DNA of 27,153 bases from Flavisolibacter sp. (GCA_017745135.1 JAGIAB010000005.1:1-27153); one strand, 5' to 3'; positions 1 through 8,988 are shown, counted from the stretch's first letter. Program-made: numbers and translations. The notes: a model not told the origin generated them from the sequence alone.

Positions 1-1632
1 GATTTTAGGCTAGTTAAGGGAGGTTCTGTTAACGGCACCATCACAACTATTACCGGCACGGGAGACAGCTATATGGTAACAGTAAGTGGAATTAGCGGCG
101 CCGGAACATTGCGACTGGACGTCAAAGATGCAGGCACCGGCATTAAGGATGCGACAGGTAATGCTTTAAGCGGCGGTTTTACCACAGGTGAAAGCTATAC
201 TATCGTTCCGTTAACTGCATCGTATGGCTTTGTATCTGTAACCCCGCTTTCCTCCATTCCTTTTAATAGCGATACGCAGTTCAAGCCCCAGGGGAAGACC
301 TGGTATTATGACGGGAAATGGTGGTGTGCGATAAATCCGGCAGCGGGAGGCACGCATATTTACCGTTTGGATGGTACAACATGGACGGATGTTTTGAGCT
401 TCAGTGATGGCGGCAGAACGGATTGCTGGGTAGTTGGCAACCTGGTACATATCCTGATATACAGGGGTACGCTGGAATCTAAACTTGTTTCCATAGAGTA
501 TGATCCGGCGAACGGCACTTACAAACGCTGGAGCCAAAGGACCAGTGCTACACCAATAAGTTTTCCTGCAGGTACAGAAGTAGCAACAATAACCGTAGAT
601 GGAACAGGCAGGTTGTGGACAACTTCAACTAAAGAAAGTGCAACAGCAGGATTCAGAGATGTATTGGTTTGGTATAGTGATGGGCCTAATTATACTTCCT
701 GGAGTGCGCCTATTACAATTGCTACAAATATCAGTAATGATGATATCAGTGCCATTACTAAGCTACCTGGCAAGATTGGTGTGCTCTGGTCCAATCAGAC
801 CACAGGTTTGTTTGGCTTTAAAACCCATAGCGATGCAAGTGCTCCGGCAGATTGGTCTTCAGATGAGATGCCAGCTTCCCAGTCAGCAATTTCAGGTAAT
901 CCACGCATGGCAGATGATCACATAAGTATGGTAGTAGCAAGTGACGGTACCTTGTATGCCGCAATTAAAACCAGTTACAACTCTGCAGCCTTACCAATCG
1001 TGGGGCTTTTGGTAAGACACCCCAATGGAACCTGGGATGATCTCCACACAGTAGCAACAGGAAGCGAAGGTGGCACACAGCCCATTGTAGTGGTGAATGA
1101 ACAATTAGGAAAGGTAAAAGTAATTTATACCACGCAAACCAATGGAGGAGACATTGTTTATAAAGAAAGCAAAACATCCAGCATTTCTTTTGGCATTGTC
1201 AAAACTTTAATCAGCGGTGGAGGGCCTATATATAATTTCGCTTCCAGCACTCATCAGGTCTACAATCCGGATGTGGTTATTTTAGCCACAAAAATAAACC
1301 CAGGCTTGCCCAATGAGGTAGTAAGCGTTTTGGCTTCAGACAAAGCTTCGGCGCCTGCAGTACAAGTCCTCTCAACAAGGCAGGAAATTCAACCCTTTTC
1401 TACTAAAATCTACCCGACACTGGCAAATAGAGGTACTAACATCATAATACAAACAACTTCAAATAGAACAGTTGAAGTTTGGGTAGTTGATGCTTACGGC
1501 AGAACAATGTATGCTTCCACATTTGCAGGTGCTATCTCTATTCCTACTGCAAAACTTTCCGCGGGTGTGCATTACGTCACAATAAAGGATAATGATAAGT
1601 ATGAGACACAAAGAATTGTAATTGTGAATTAA
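1..1632 (+). CDS. T9SS-exported beta-propeller-like protein, 5' end outside window
   Basis: The reading frame is open from base 1, so the gene is truncated at its 5' end by the window; the first ATG at 73 is internal. The visible 543 residues begin with the end of a bacterial Ig/cadherin-like domain (a motif around LRLDVKDAGTGIKDATGN is typical of repeated adhesin-like modules in Bacteroidota). A long Trp/Gly-rich region follows, resembling a BNR/sialidase-like propeller (WYYDGKWWCA, RLDGTTWTDV, LVWYSDG, LLVRHPNGTWDDL). The last ~75 residues form a type A-like T9SS sorting domain: IYPTLANRG, then VWVVDAYGRTMYAST, then LSAGVHYVTIKD and a short basic/hydrophobic end. The product should be exported through the outer membrane by T9SS and either surface-attached or released. 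Substrate or ligand is unknown. A strong bidirectional hairpin follows the stop. Confidence 0.8.
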   Translation, partial: DFRLVKGGSVNGTITTITGTGDSYMVTVSGISGAGTLRLDVKDAGTGIKDATGNALSGGFTTGESYTIVPLTASYGFVSVTPLSSIPFNSDTQFKPQGKTWYYDGKWWCAINPAAGGTHIYRLDGTTWTDVLSFSDGGRTDCWVVGNLVHILIYRGTLESKLVSIEYDPANGTYKRWSQRTSATPISFPAGTEVATITVDGTGRLWTTSTKESATAGFRDVLVWYSDGPNYTSWSAPITIATNISNDDISAITKLPGKIGVLWSNQTTGLFGFKTHSDASAPADWSSDEMPASQSAISGNPRMADDHISMVVASDGTLYAAIKTSYNSAALPIVGLLVRHPNGTWDDLHTVATGSEGGTQPIVVVNEQLGKVKVIYTTQTNGGDIVYKESKTSSISFGIVKTLISGGGPIYNFASSTHQVYNPDVVILATKINPGLPNEVVSVLASDKASAPAVQVLSTRQEIQPFSTKIYPTLANRGTNIIIQTTSNRTVEVWVVDAYGRTMYASTFAGAISIPTAKLSAGVHYVTIKDNDKYETQRIVIVN

Positions 1633-1685
1633 GCTTTCTCATGAACAGAAAAAGACAAAGGACGATTTACGGGGCATAAAAACAG

Positions 1686-1713
1686 AAAAGGTAGCATTGA
1701 TATGCTACCTTTT
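1686..1713. terminator. Bidirectional intrinsic terminator between convergent genes
   Basis: A perfect 12-bp stem (AAAAGGTAGCAT / ATGCTACCTTTT) encloses a 4-base loop, TGAT. It is T-rich on the plus strand after the stem (TTTTCCTTT) and also on the minus strand (CTTTTCTGTTTTT). It lies between the plus-strand gene ending at 1632 and the minus-strand gene ending at 1745, so it can serve both. Confidence 0.85.
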
Positions 1714-1744
1714 CCTTTAGATGCCAATTCAATTCCTGAGATGA

Positions 1745-3070
1745 TTAGTTAACAAAACTGAATATAATAGAATTGGAAACCCCGGCTGTTCCTGAAGCAT
1801 CTGCTGTAGTGTACGGAGTTGCTTTCAGGGTATAGCTACCTGTTGCTGGCGGGTTCCAGTCTCCATAATAATAGTTACTACCGCTGTTATCATACAAAGC
1901 AAAATGAGCTTCCTTATCTGTGTACACCCGGCTCTGTGCACCACTCAATTCAAACTTCACACTCTTCACCGTAGAGGAGTTAGTATTGGCACGGATATTC
2001 AGCTTGTGGGCTCCAGTCAGTTTTTTAATAGTAGCTAAGCTGATCGACGCACCGTTGCTAATCGTCATAACATCCTTCTCCGTATGAGCACTCACTAAAG
2101 TAAAGCTGGTGATCGGAGAAATAGTAGGCGTAGTACTTGTTGGCGGAGGGGTTGTGGTTGTCGGTGGAGGGGTAGTACTTGTTGGCGGCGGAGTCGTAGC
2201 AGTACCAGAGCCCTTTGCCGCCATTTCCGCGTAAGTAGCTTTTGAATTGCCGAGTCTAACATTATCAACATACACCACCCTGATGTTGCTTTTTGTAGTT
2301 TTACTGTTCCAATCCGATTTGTAGATACCCAGTTTCAACTTCGGCGCAGTTGCGCCATATTTGGCGAGATCGTACATGCTAACGCCAGTCCGGTTGTAAA
2401 CTCTGTTGCCGTTTATGTAAAGCTCTATAATACCATCACTGCCGGAAGAGTGCTTGATATGAAATACAAATTGATTCCATTTGTCTTTGGGAATAGCACC
2501 TAAATCAATCTTCTCGGTAGTGGAAGGTGTGGGCTTTACATAGAGCCAAAGGTGATCGTTTTTGCCACGCAACGAAATAGAAGGACTGTAACCACCGCCC
2601 TGGTGCCATTGCGCAAGTACTTCATCGGCATCATCTGTTTTCCATTGAGCCGATGGAAAATATTCTGCAAAAGAATACCATCGGTGCAGGTCGGATACAG
2701 ACGGGGTTGGAAACGACACTTCGGCGCGGGTGCCGGAATGCGACAATGGATCAGTGTCCCTCAGTTCAAAACGTCCTACTTTCTTTCCGTCAAATAAAGG
2801 TGTGGAAACGGTAGTAAACCCATAGGAAGTTGCAAATTGTTTAGATACATACGTTCCAAAAGGATTGCTGCCTTCAAAATTCTCTTCGTAAATGATATTT
2901 GCCGTTGCTGCTGCTGAGATTGTCCCGGTTGCAGTTGGTACCTCTTCAAAACTTTCAGGAGAGTGTTGAGTTTCGAGTCCTTCCTTTTGGCAGGAAAATA
3001 GTGTCGCGAATAGTAGACCTTGTAAGAGCATAGTTTTCCCTGTACTAAGGTACATCTTAGAATTCTTCAT
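1745..3070 (-). CDS. Polysaccharide lyase-like lipoprotein with P/T linker and Ig-like C-terminal domain
   Basis: The protein has 441 residues. The N-terminus is a lipoprotein signal: hydrophobic LLQGLLFATLFSC with a lipobox LFSC ending at Cys27, so it should be lipidated and probably exposed at the outer membrane. Residues ~58-285 match the heparin-lyase-like jelly-roll 'Polysaccharide lyase' family (PF14099; PL20/PL13-like): an ENFEG start, FELRDTDP, RAEVSF, RWYSFAEYFP, DEVLAQWHQG, and a WNQFVFHIKHS / ELYING strand pair. Glucuronan or another uronic-acid polymer is a plausible substrate, but the family is too broad to fix it. Residues ~288-317 are a flexible Pro/Thr linker with three PPPT(S/T)TT units. 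Residues ~318-441 form an Ig-like module of a type recurring in Bacteroidota and Planctomycetes exported proteins (NIRANTN, FELSGAQS, SYTLKATPY). Met6 is an alternative start. The gene stands alone, without SusC/SusD genes beside it. Confidence 0.78.
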   Translation of the reverse strand: MKNSKMYLSTGKTMLLQGLLFATLFSCQKEGLETQHSPESFEEVPTATGTISAAATANIIYEENFEGSNPFGTYVSKQFATSYGFTTVSTPLFDGKKVGRFELRDTDPLSHSGTRAEVSFPTPSVSDLHRWYSFAEYFPSAQWKTDDADEVLAQWHQGGGYSPSISLRGKNDHLWLYVKPTPSTTEKIDLGAIPKDKWNQFVFHIKHSSGSDGIIELYINGNRVYNRTGVSMYDLAKYGATAPKLKLGIYKSDWNSKTTKSNIRVVYVDNVRLGNSKATYAEMAAKGSGTATTPPPTSTTPPPTTTTPPPTSTTPTISPITSFTLVSAHTEKDVMTISNGASISLATIKKLTGAHKLNIRANTNSSTVKSVKFELSGAQSRVYTDKEAHFALYDNSGSNYYYGDWNPPATGSYTLKATPYTTADASGTAGVSNSIIFSFVN

Positions 3071-3242
3071 AGAATGGCTTGTTTACTTAATTAATGGTTT
3101 GAATAAAAGATTATCTGATCAGCATCTAAATGTTGATTGTTTTGCCCAAAAAGAGTAGTGAACAATCTGTCGGGCTCCCTACTGCACAAACTATGCGAAC
3201 TTTTTATCCGCCGAAAAAAATTTCCGTGATTCTGTTATTTAA

Positions 3243-3254
3243 TGACCGAGGTCA
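3243..3254. promoter_or_regulatory. Operator-like dyad TGACC-GA-GGTCA
   Basis: This is a perfect 5-bp inverted repeat with a 2-base centre, about 170 bp upstream of the polysaccharide lyase gene (minus strand) and 350 bp upstream of the MFS gene. Compact dyads like this often bind dimeric regulators. No regulator gene lies nearby and the site occurs once, so its function is a guess. Confidence 0.3.
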
Positions 3255-3525
3255 ATGGAGGGCTCGCTTCGTTTTATATTAGCAAAACAAAATCTTGATG
3301 CTAATAAATACTTTATACCATTTAAAAAGCAAGTTTTCTAGTTACAACTCTGGCAACCAATGGCCACATCAAAAGTTGTCGTCATGATTCTAAAAATATC
3401 TAAGCAGAAGTGACCGCAGGTAAACACTAACCAGGTTAATCTAAGTTTCAACAAAGGGTAATATTAAAATGGGCCTACTGTTTTATAAAGTACTATTATT
3501 TGATCGCACTATGAATGCTCAATAA

Positions 3526-3580
3526 CCTGATAAAACTCAACAATAAAAACTTTATCATTGTTGAGTTCATATTTATCAGG
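3526..3580 (+). promoter_or_regulatory. Long inverted repeat (hairpin) in the MFS gene leader
   Basis: CCTGATAAA + ACTCAACAAT on the left (3526-3544) is complementary to ATTGTTGAGT + TTTATCAGG on the right (3557-3580). A 5-base bulge (TCATA) sits in the right arm and the loop is about 12 bases, so a transcript would form a stem of nearly 19 pairs. It lies 25 bp before the GTG at 3605, which I take as the start of the efflux gene. A 5'-UTR control hairpin or a tight operator are both possible. The usual run of U after the stem is only partly present (ATAATTTTTT at 3582-3591), so an attenuator is also possible. Confidence 0.5.
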
Positions 3581-3604
3581 AATAATTTTTTGATCCTTTG
3601 CCGC

Positions 3605-4849
3605 GTGAAAAAAACGAACACAAAATTTTATCTCATCCTTATTCTCGGTTTGCTTACAGCCATCGGTCCCTTGTCTATTGATATGTATCTGCCGGCATTC
3701 CCTGAAATCGCTGATGAATTAAATACCTCTATTGCTCAGGTAATGCTTTCACTGTCGAGCTTTTTCATCGGCATTTCTGCAGGGCAATTTATTTATGGAC
3801 CCTTGTTGGAACGGTATGGAAGAAAGAAACCATTGTATGCAGGATTGTGTATTTACCTGTTGGCATCAATTGGTTGTGCCATGGCTGGTTCAGTGAATTC
3901 ATTAATTCTTTTTCGCTTGTTGCAAGCCCTGGGCGGATGTGCAGGCATGGTGGCATCAAGAGCTATTGTGCGTGATATTTTTTCTGTAGAAGAAAACGCC
4001 AAAATATTTTCGACGCTGATGTTGGTGGTGGCGGTATCGCCCATTATTGCACCCACACTTGGGGGATATATTACCGCTGCATGGGGATGGAGATATGTTT
4101 TTGGAGTGCTCATCCTTGTCAACCTTTTGATTATGGCCGGCGTTTATTTTTTACTGCCGGAAAGCAAAAAACCGGATCCTCATTTTTCTTTGGCACCAAA
4201 CGCCATCATTAAAAGTTTTCTGAGCATCATCAGGCATCCGCAGTTTTATACCTATGCATTAATGGGCGCCATTGCCTATGGCGGGTTAAGTGCCTATGTG
4301 AGTGGTTCGCCCAATGTTTTTATGGAACTATTCAAAGTGAATGAAAAACAGTACGGGTGGATCTTTGCTTTTATTTCAATTGGTATCATCAGTGCCAGTC
4401 AGCTCAACACTTTGTTATTGAAACGGCACAGGAGCGAACAAATTATTAAGGTGGCTTCATTTTGTCAAAGCAGCATTGGACTTATAGCCCTCTTGCTTAC
4501 CTACCTGCAGTGGAGCAATTTATATCTCACCATTTTTCTCATCTTTCTTTTTCTTGGTTGCCAGGGATTGATCTTTCCGAATGCTTCGGCACTTTCGCTG
4601 GCGCCGTTCGGTCATAATGCTGGTAATGCATCGGCTTTGCTGGGTGCCATTCAAATGGGAATTGGCGCCGGTGCATCAGCCCTGGTAAGTGTGTTGCAAA
4701 ACGGAACTGCTTTGCCCATGTCGGGAATGATGGCTCTATGCGCAGTCACGGCATTTGCCATGCTTTTATTCGGAAGAAAAATTATTGTAAAACGAACAAG
4801 CAGAAAAGCGGTGGCAGAAGAAGATGTAGATATGATCAGTACTTTATAA
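3605..4849 (+). CDS. Bcr/CflA-type multidrug efflux MFS transporter
   Basis: This is a proton-driven 12-TM major facilitator of the inner membrane. The DHA1 Bcr/CflA signature is clear: an N-terminal hydrophobic start followed by GPLSIDMYLPAFP, and an RYGRKKPLYAG loop between TM2 and TM3. LFRLLQALGGCAGMVASRAIVRD lies in TM4 and VSPIIAPTLGGY in TM5 (motif C-like). The family exports compounds such as bicyclomycin, sulfonamides and chloramphenicol; the actual substrate cannot be read here. I chose GTG 3605 (414 aa) because an upstream ATG at 3515 would add about 30 residues that do not look like the family and would make the inverted repeat at 3526-3580 coding. No Shine-Dalgarno is visible for either start. 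It ends convergent with the methyltransferase gene, with a shared hairpin between them. Confidence 0.85.
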   Translation: MKKTNTKFYLILILGLLTAIGPLSIDMYLPAFPEIADELNTSIAQVMLSLSSFFIGISAGQFIYGPLLERYGRKKPLYAGLCIYLLASIGCAMAGSVNSLILFRLLQALGGCAGMVASRAIVRDIFSVEENAKIFSTLMLVVAVSPIIAPTLGGYITAAWGWRYVFGVLILVNLLIMAGVYFLLPESKKPDPHFSLAPNAIIKSFLSIIRHPQFYTYALMGAIAYGGLSAYVSGSPNVFMELFKVNEKQYGWIFAFISIGIISASQLNTLLLKRHRSEQIIKVASFCQSSIGLIALLLTYLQWSNLYLTIFLIFLFLGCQGLIFPNASALSLAPFGHNAGNASALLGAIQMGIGAGASALVSVLQNGTALPMSGMMALCAVTAFAMLLFGRKIIVKRTSRKAVAEEDVDMISTL

Positions 4850-4903
4850 CGAACAATAACCTATAACGATACTGCTTAAACGAAAAGTCAACTACCAAAA
4901 ACA

Positions 4904-4941
4904 AATGCCTGCACCAACCATTCTATCTTGATGCAGGCATT
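4904..4941. terminator. Hairpin terminator between convergent genes
   Basis: A perfect 10-bp stem AATGCCTGCA / TGCAGGCATT has an 18-base loop, between the MFS stop (4849) and the methyltransferase stop (4957). A-rich sequence on the left side (CCAAAAACAAA) gives a U-rich tail for minus-strand transcripts. The plus-strand tail is weak, so it probably serves mainly the minus-strand gene. Confidence 0.6.
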
Positions 4942-4956
4942 CAACACTTTTGTTCA

Positions 4957-5802
4957 TTACCGCATTACCGTCACACGAAGGAAGGTAGCAGAAATAGAAG
5001 TCTTGTCCGCATCATCACTTTGATTTTGGCTGATAAAAAGTTCTTCTAATTCTTTTTGCAGTTCCTGTCCTTGGCCATTCTTTTCTGCTGCTTCAAATGC
5101 ATTCATGGTAGGACCATAATAATTTTTGAACTTCTCTAAAAATACAGATGGAGAATACGGAGCGTTGAAGGTGAATGTATCCTTCACGCAGGAGATATTT
5201 TCAGGTGGAATACCCGCTTTACCAAAGCGTTCGATCACGTGGCTTTCTACTCCCCATAACATCGGACTGATAAACCCTTCCGGTGGCGGAGGTGTGTAGG
5301 CAGAACTGATCTTCAATATCTGTGCAACTAATGTGGGATCGCCCGGTATCCAGTTGCCCATAACAATGAAGCCCCGCTTACGGGTAACCCTCACCATTTC
5401 TTTGGCTACATCAAAAGGTTTGGGTGCGAACATAGCTCCGAAAATACTGATCGTTACATCGAAGCTTTCATCTTCCAATCCTTTCAGGTTAGTGGCATCG
5501 CCCTCGCGAAAGGTGCAATTGTTCAATCCTTCTGCTTTTGCACGTTTGTTCCCAGCTTCAACAAGGTTTCTTGCGATATCTACACCCAGTACATTGGCAC
5601 CAAGCCTGGCAGCAGGAATGGCGGTAGTGCCGTCGCCGCAACCAAGATCAAGCACTTGCATGCTTTTGTCAATGTTTAGTTTTTCAATAAGAGCCGTGCC
5701 GCTTTCACGCATGGTTGCGGCCAATTGAGTAAAGTCGCCTTTTTCCCACAGAGCTTTGTTGGGATTGACAGCCGTTTGCTGTAGTGTTTTGGTTCCGTTC
5801 AT
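4957..5802 (-). CDS. Class I SAM-dependent methyltransferase
   Basis: A 281-residue cytosolic enzyme of the Methyltransf_11/UbiE-like type. Motif I is VLDLGCGDGT (residues ~50-59), motif II LGVDIA, and motif III around FREGDATNL. The acidic motif SFDVTISIFGAMF and the post-motif RVTRKRGFIVMGNWIPGD follow. The start was placed at the ATG giving MNGTKTLQQ because the ~29 residues further upstream in the open frame are not family-like. The methyl acceptor is unknown; similar proteins are often annotated only as 'class I SAM-dependent methyltransferase'. The gene stands alone on its strand, separated from its upstream neighbour by about 240 bp. Confidence 0.82.
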   Translation of the reverse strand: MNGTKTLQQTAVNPNKALWEKGDFTQLAATMRESGTALIEKLNIDKSMQVLDLGCGDGTTAIPAARLGANVLGVDIARNLVEAGNKRAKAEGLNNCTFREGDATNLKGLEDESFDVTISIFGAMFAPKPFDVAKEMVRVTRKRGFIVMGNWIPGDPTLVAQILKISSAYTPPPPEGFISPMLWGVESHVIERFGKAGIPPENISCVKDTFTFNAPYSPSVFLEKFKNYYGPTMNAFEAAEKNGQGQELQKELEELFISQNQSDDADKTSISATFLRVTVMR

Positions 5803-6043
5803 GTGTTTCGTTTTTAAAATGAAAAATTGGCGTTTGCAAGGGGACGAAGCAATCAGATAAGGTAAGGGTGGCGAAACTAAAAGCGCCAATGTAATGTACT
5901 GTTTTTAACGGTATGAATTAAAGAATATCGTTTGAATTGATGATTTCAATACACCGCCAGTATAAGCCTGTTCCAGGCAGGCGGCTTTCAATGAAAGAGT
6001 TGAAGGGATTGCTGACCAGCAGACGGAGTAAGGCTATGAATTA

Positions 6044-7474
6044 TTATCGAATAACAAACGTGTGAGAATCCCTGGTATTCTTTATCTCGTAACAGGCAAC
6101 ATAACTACCTGCAGGCAATCCGTTTAAATCCAGTTTTGATACCGTTTCGTTTTTTAAAACTTTAACCTGCTTTACCAGTACGCCTGCCGAACTGTATAGG
6201 TATATCATTTCATCCCCGCTTGCTGCACCATGTTCTATATAAAGAACATCCTTTGCAGGATTTGGATACATCTTTAGCTTATGGTTTTGAGAAGTAAAGG
6301 CAATGACAGCACTGTGCTTAAAATTCTTACTCTCATCCAATTGCTTTAACCGGTAATAGTTTTTACCCGGTAAGGGAGCATTATCAAAAAACGTGTAGGC
6401 ATTAGCGATACCATTCTTTGCCGCTATACTTCCAATAGATGTAAACGAAACGCCATCCCCGCTTCTTTCAATCATAAACCGGTCTGCATTTTCTTCCGAA
6501 GCCGTTTTCCAGTCGAGGCGTACTTTGTTTTTACTGCCCGATGCACTGAAGGATTCAAACTGAACCGGCAGCGGGTTTTGTAAATTAATGGCCGTATTGC
6601 TATACGCTACAAAAGCAACATCACTATTGCCGCAAAGTGTAATGCGGAAGTTCCTGATCTGCGCATAGTTGGCCGCGGTAATTCCCAAGTCACTCAGGTC
6701 GGCTGCCCATAAACGAATGGGACGATCGGTTTGCGTAAAGCCGGATGTTAAGATCAACGGATTATGCACTGCTTCATAAAAATCTGCTGTCCATGTGCCC
6801 ACCGGGGTAATATTGGTAAAAACAATGTCTTTATAATTGCCCACACGAACGCCATTGGCATCAGTAAATTCATACCGGTCAAAGGAGCCTGAAGGGTCTG
6901 CAATTTGAGTCACCAGGATATCGGGAATGCCATCGCCAATAGAGGCCGGCTGAATGTTAGCGATTGGAAAGGTCATGGTGCCTACCGGCAGATTAGCAAT
7001 GCAGGTACCAATGTCCAACCCTTTAATTCCATCGGTAAGGTACCGGTCAATGCCCCAGGCCGGGGGCGGATTGCTGGCCCCACCGTACACTCCATCATAC
7101 AAGGCGCCAAGTCCCACTTTTGTATTGCTTGTTATGGTACCCGTTAGTCCCGACACCGGCAAACTCCAGAAATCTGCGGGCTGAAAACTTTCTCCACGGC
7201 TGGCCAGGACCTCATGATTAACGCCTGTTGAATACAGAATACCGTTATAGCGAAAGGCAAGCAGGTTATGGCTGTTATCCGGCTTTATTGCATTGGGCGT
7301 AGCTGCAGAACTCTTCCAGTAGCCCTTGAAATCTGTTATAATCTCGGTTACCGCCTGTGACCGCGAAACCAAAGAAATAAAAAGGAATACAGAAACACCG
7401 ACAGCTTTTTTAAAAGCAGGTAAAGAAGGGAAAGGCCTTTTAATTGCAGGCGCAGTTGAGTTTTCAAATTTCAT
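6044..7474 (-). CDS. Secreted protein with T9SS type A sorting domain
   Basis: The protein has 476 residues. A rather long basic N-region is followed by the hydrophobic segment VGVSVFLFISLVSRSQA, consistent with a Sec signal peptide. Residues ~25-300 are a beta-rich exported domain I do not recognise (WGIDRYLTDGIKGLDIGTCI, DGIPDILVTQIADPSG). Residues ~300-395 (LPVQFESFSASGSKNKVRLDW, then ENADRFMIERS and YYRLKQLDE) are the FN3-like module that commonly precedes T9SS tails. The last ~75 residues (LKMYPNPAKDVLYIE, YLYSSAGVLVKQVKV, LDLNGLPAGSYVACYE) are a canonical type A sorting domain, so the protein should cross the outer membrane by T9SS. It lies on the same strand as the GH43 gene, but a 231-bp gap argues against a simple operon. 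Confidence 0.8.
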   Translation of the reverse strand: MKFENSTAPAIKRPFPSLPAFKKAVGVSVFLFISLVSRSQAVTEIITDFKGYWKSSAATPNAIKPDNSHNLLAFRYNGILYSTGVNHEVLASRGESFQPADFWSLPVSGLTGTITSNTKVGLGALYDGVYGGASNPPPAWGIDRYLTDGIKGLDIGTCIANLPVGTMTFPIANIQPASIGDGIPDILVTQIADPSGSFDRYEFTDANGVRVGNYKDIVFTNITPVGTWTADFYEAVHNPLILTSGFTQTDRPIRLWAADLSDLGITAANYAQIRNFRITLCGNSDVAFVAYSNTAINLQNPLPVQFESFSASGSKNKVRLDWKTASEENADRFMIERSGDGVSFTSIGSIAAKNGIANAYTFFDNAPLPGKNYYRLKQLDESKNFKHSAVIAFTSQNHKLKMYPNPAKDVLYIEHGAASGDEMIYLYSSAGVLVKQVKVLKNETVSKLDLNGLPAGSYVACYEIKNTRDSHTFVIR

Positions 7475-7705
7475 AGTGTAACGGGTTCTCGGTCTTTTCC
7501 AGGATGACGATGCAAAATTATTCAGCTTTGCCAGAAATACTAATCTTTCCTAAGGATTTTTACTTAAACATTCCAGGTAAAACTTCGCATGCACTCTAAA
7601 TCAACAGGTTCGGACAGGTTATTTTATGACGCTGTTAAGGAACAGTATTGCTTTGATCTGTTTAAACGGGAGAAAAGGTGGTAACAGCTACCCCATTCTT
7701 CCCCG

Positions 7706-8851
7706 TCACCGCCTCACTCCCGATGGCAGTTTTTGCGGAGTCGTGGTTGGGCCGAAAATGGTAAGCTTCCCGGCCTTTACCTGCATGCGGTCGATGAACA
7801 CCACCCGTTCGTCCCCGGTTGTAGAGGTTCTTGCATGATAAACACAAAACATTTCTTTACCATCGGGCGACCAGGTAATGCTGTTATGACCGGTACCTGT
7901 TACCGTACCGCCTTTGTCCGTGTTCTTTTGTAACACCGGATTGTTGGCCACTTTTGTAAAGGGTCCTAACGGTGATCTTCCTGTTGCATAGCCTACGGCA
8001 TAATACTGGCCTCCAAAATGGTTGGAAGAATACATGATGTAATAAAGTCCGTCTTTCTTAAAAAGAACCGAGCCTTCCGTCCAGCGGCGGTTCACTTCAT
8101 GCGCCGTAACGGAACGACTTTCCCATTCGGACTGCTTATCGCTCATTTGAACAGGAGGCCGCAACAACAATACGGGTTCGCCAATAACGCCTGAAAAATC
8201 GGGTTTGAGCTGAACACCATACACCCAGCTTTCCTCTATCTCCTTATACCAGCCTTTCTTTCTTGCCCAATCCGCCACTTCGCTTTCTACAGGATGCTTG
8301 TAACAGGCACGGGAATAATACAGGTAGATCTTTCCATCATCGTTAAAAAACACATTGGCATCGAGTATAGGATAGCCGGGATCGAAAACGGGTTGATCAC
8401 GCAGGTCAATGAAAGGGCCTGTGGGCTTATCGGCAACCGCCACACCTATGCGAAAATTTTCCAGTTCCTTAGCGGGATTGACCTTCCATTGTGCACTGTA
8501 AAACATATAGTATTTCCCCTTCACTTCGTACACTTCAGGCGCCCAGTAGGCGCCGTCCCAGGCTGCGGTTGGATCGCTCCAGCCATTGGGGTTGTTGTGA
8601 AAATATACCTGTCCTTCCGGCTTCCAGTTCACCAGGTCTTTTGAGGAATAGGCAGCAAAGCCCCTGTCCGCTCCGCCGGTGCCGTACATATAGTAGGTGC
8701 CCTGCGTGTGCAATACATAAGGATCGCCCAGCTTTACAGGCAAAGGATTGGTATAGGTGGTGGTAGTGGCCGGAGCCTGTTTCGTTATTTGTGCAGTTAC
8801 GGGAAGATAGAGCATGGATAAGAGGACGAAGAGGAAGGATATTCTGTTCAT
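7706..8851 (-). CDS. Glycoside hydrolase family 43 (beta-xylosidase / arabinofuranosidase type)
   Basis: A 381-residue exported inverting glycosidase with the five-bladed propeller fold. A Sec signal peptide (SFLFVLLSMLYLPVTAQ) precedes the domain. The expected catalytic triad is visible: general base Asp43 in LGDPYVL, pKa-modulating Asp164 in PILDANVFF, and general acid Glu259 in RWTEGSV. WAPEVYEVKGKYYMFYSA and GTGHNSITWSPDG are also typical of the family. GH43 enzymes act on arabinoxylan, arabinan or galactan side chains; the exact bond cannot be decided from sequence alone. There is no T9SS tail, so it is probably periplasmic. No SusCD pair lies nearby. Confidence 0.9.
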   Translation of the reverse strand: MNRISFLFVLLSMLYLPVTAQITKQAPATTTTYTNPLPVKLGDPYVLHTQGTYYMYGTGGADRGFAAYSSKDLVNWKPEGQVYFHNNPNGWSDPTAAWDGAYWAPEVYEVKGKYYMFYSAQWKVNPAKELENFRIGVAVADKPTGPFIDLRDQPVFDPGYPILDANVFFNDDGKIYLYYSRACYKHPVESEVADWARKKGWYKEIEESWVYGVQLKPDFSGVIGEPVLLLRPPVQMSDKQSEWESRSVTAHEVNRRWTEGSVLFKKDGLYYIMYSSNHFGGQYYAVGYATGRSPLGPFTKVANNPVLQKNTDKGGTVTGTGHNSITWSPDGKEMFCVYHARTSTTGDERVVFIDRMQVKAGKLTIFGPTTTPQKLPSGVRR

Positions 8852-8924
8852 GGCAATGGAAAATGCTGAACACTAAATGTAGCGAATTTAAGAGGTGTAG
8901 ATATGGGTGAGTTAGTACAGAATT

Positions 8925-8988
8925 GTCCGTAGCTGCAAACTACGGACTGCATTCGTGATGTATAAAGACTAAGGATAACGAGGGCGAT
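8925..8988 (+). repeat. REP-like dispersed repeat, copy A
   Basis: A perfect hairpin GTCCGTAG-CTGCAAA-CTACGGAC (8925-8947) is followed by a spacer and the tail AAAGACTAAGGATAACGAGGG. The tail and hairpin recur in the same orientation near 12375 (hairpin), 16805 (tail only) and 18582 (both). It lies between the GH43 start and the pirin stop. Function is unknown; the short-hairpin intergenic layout resembles REP-type sequences mobilised by RAYT transposases, but no such transposase is in the window. Confidence 0.6.

Larger units (their letters stand above)
3071..3604. other. Non-coding divergent region with several inverted repeats
   Basis: No credible gene lies between the start of the polysaccharide lyase gene (-) and the likely start of the MFS gene (+). 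The stretch is A+T-rich and holds three dyads. These are TGACC-GA-GGTCA at 3243-3254, TATTAGCA/TGCTAATA at 3277-3284 and 3299-3306, and a long inverted repeat at 3526-3580. No clean TAnnTTTG promoter was found by eye on either strand. Confidence 0.6.

Noticed and set aside
5953..5983. CCGCC...GGCGG hairpin downstream of the T9SS gene at 6044
   Set aside because: Short outer stem, no T-run on either strand; too weak to call a terminator.
8535..8873. Minus-strand 112-codon frame overlapping the GH43 start
   Set aside because: It overlaps the GH43 signal peptide and propeller in another frame and has no recognisable features; GH43 catalytic residues fix the true frame.
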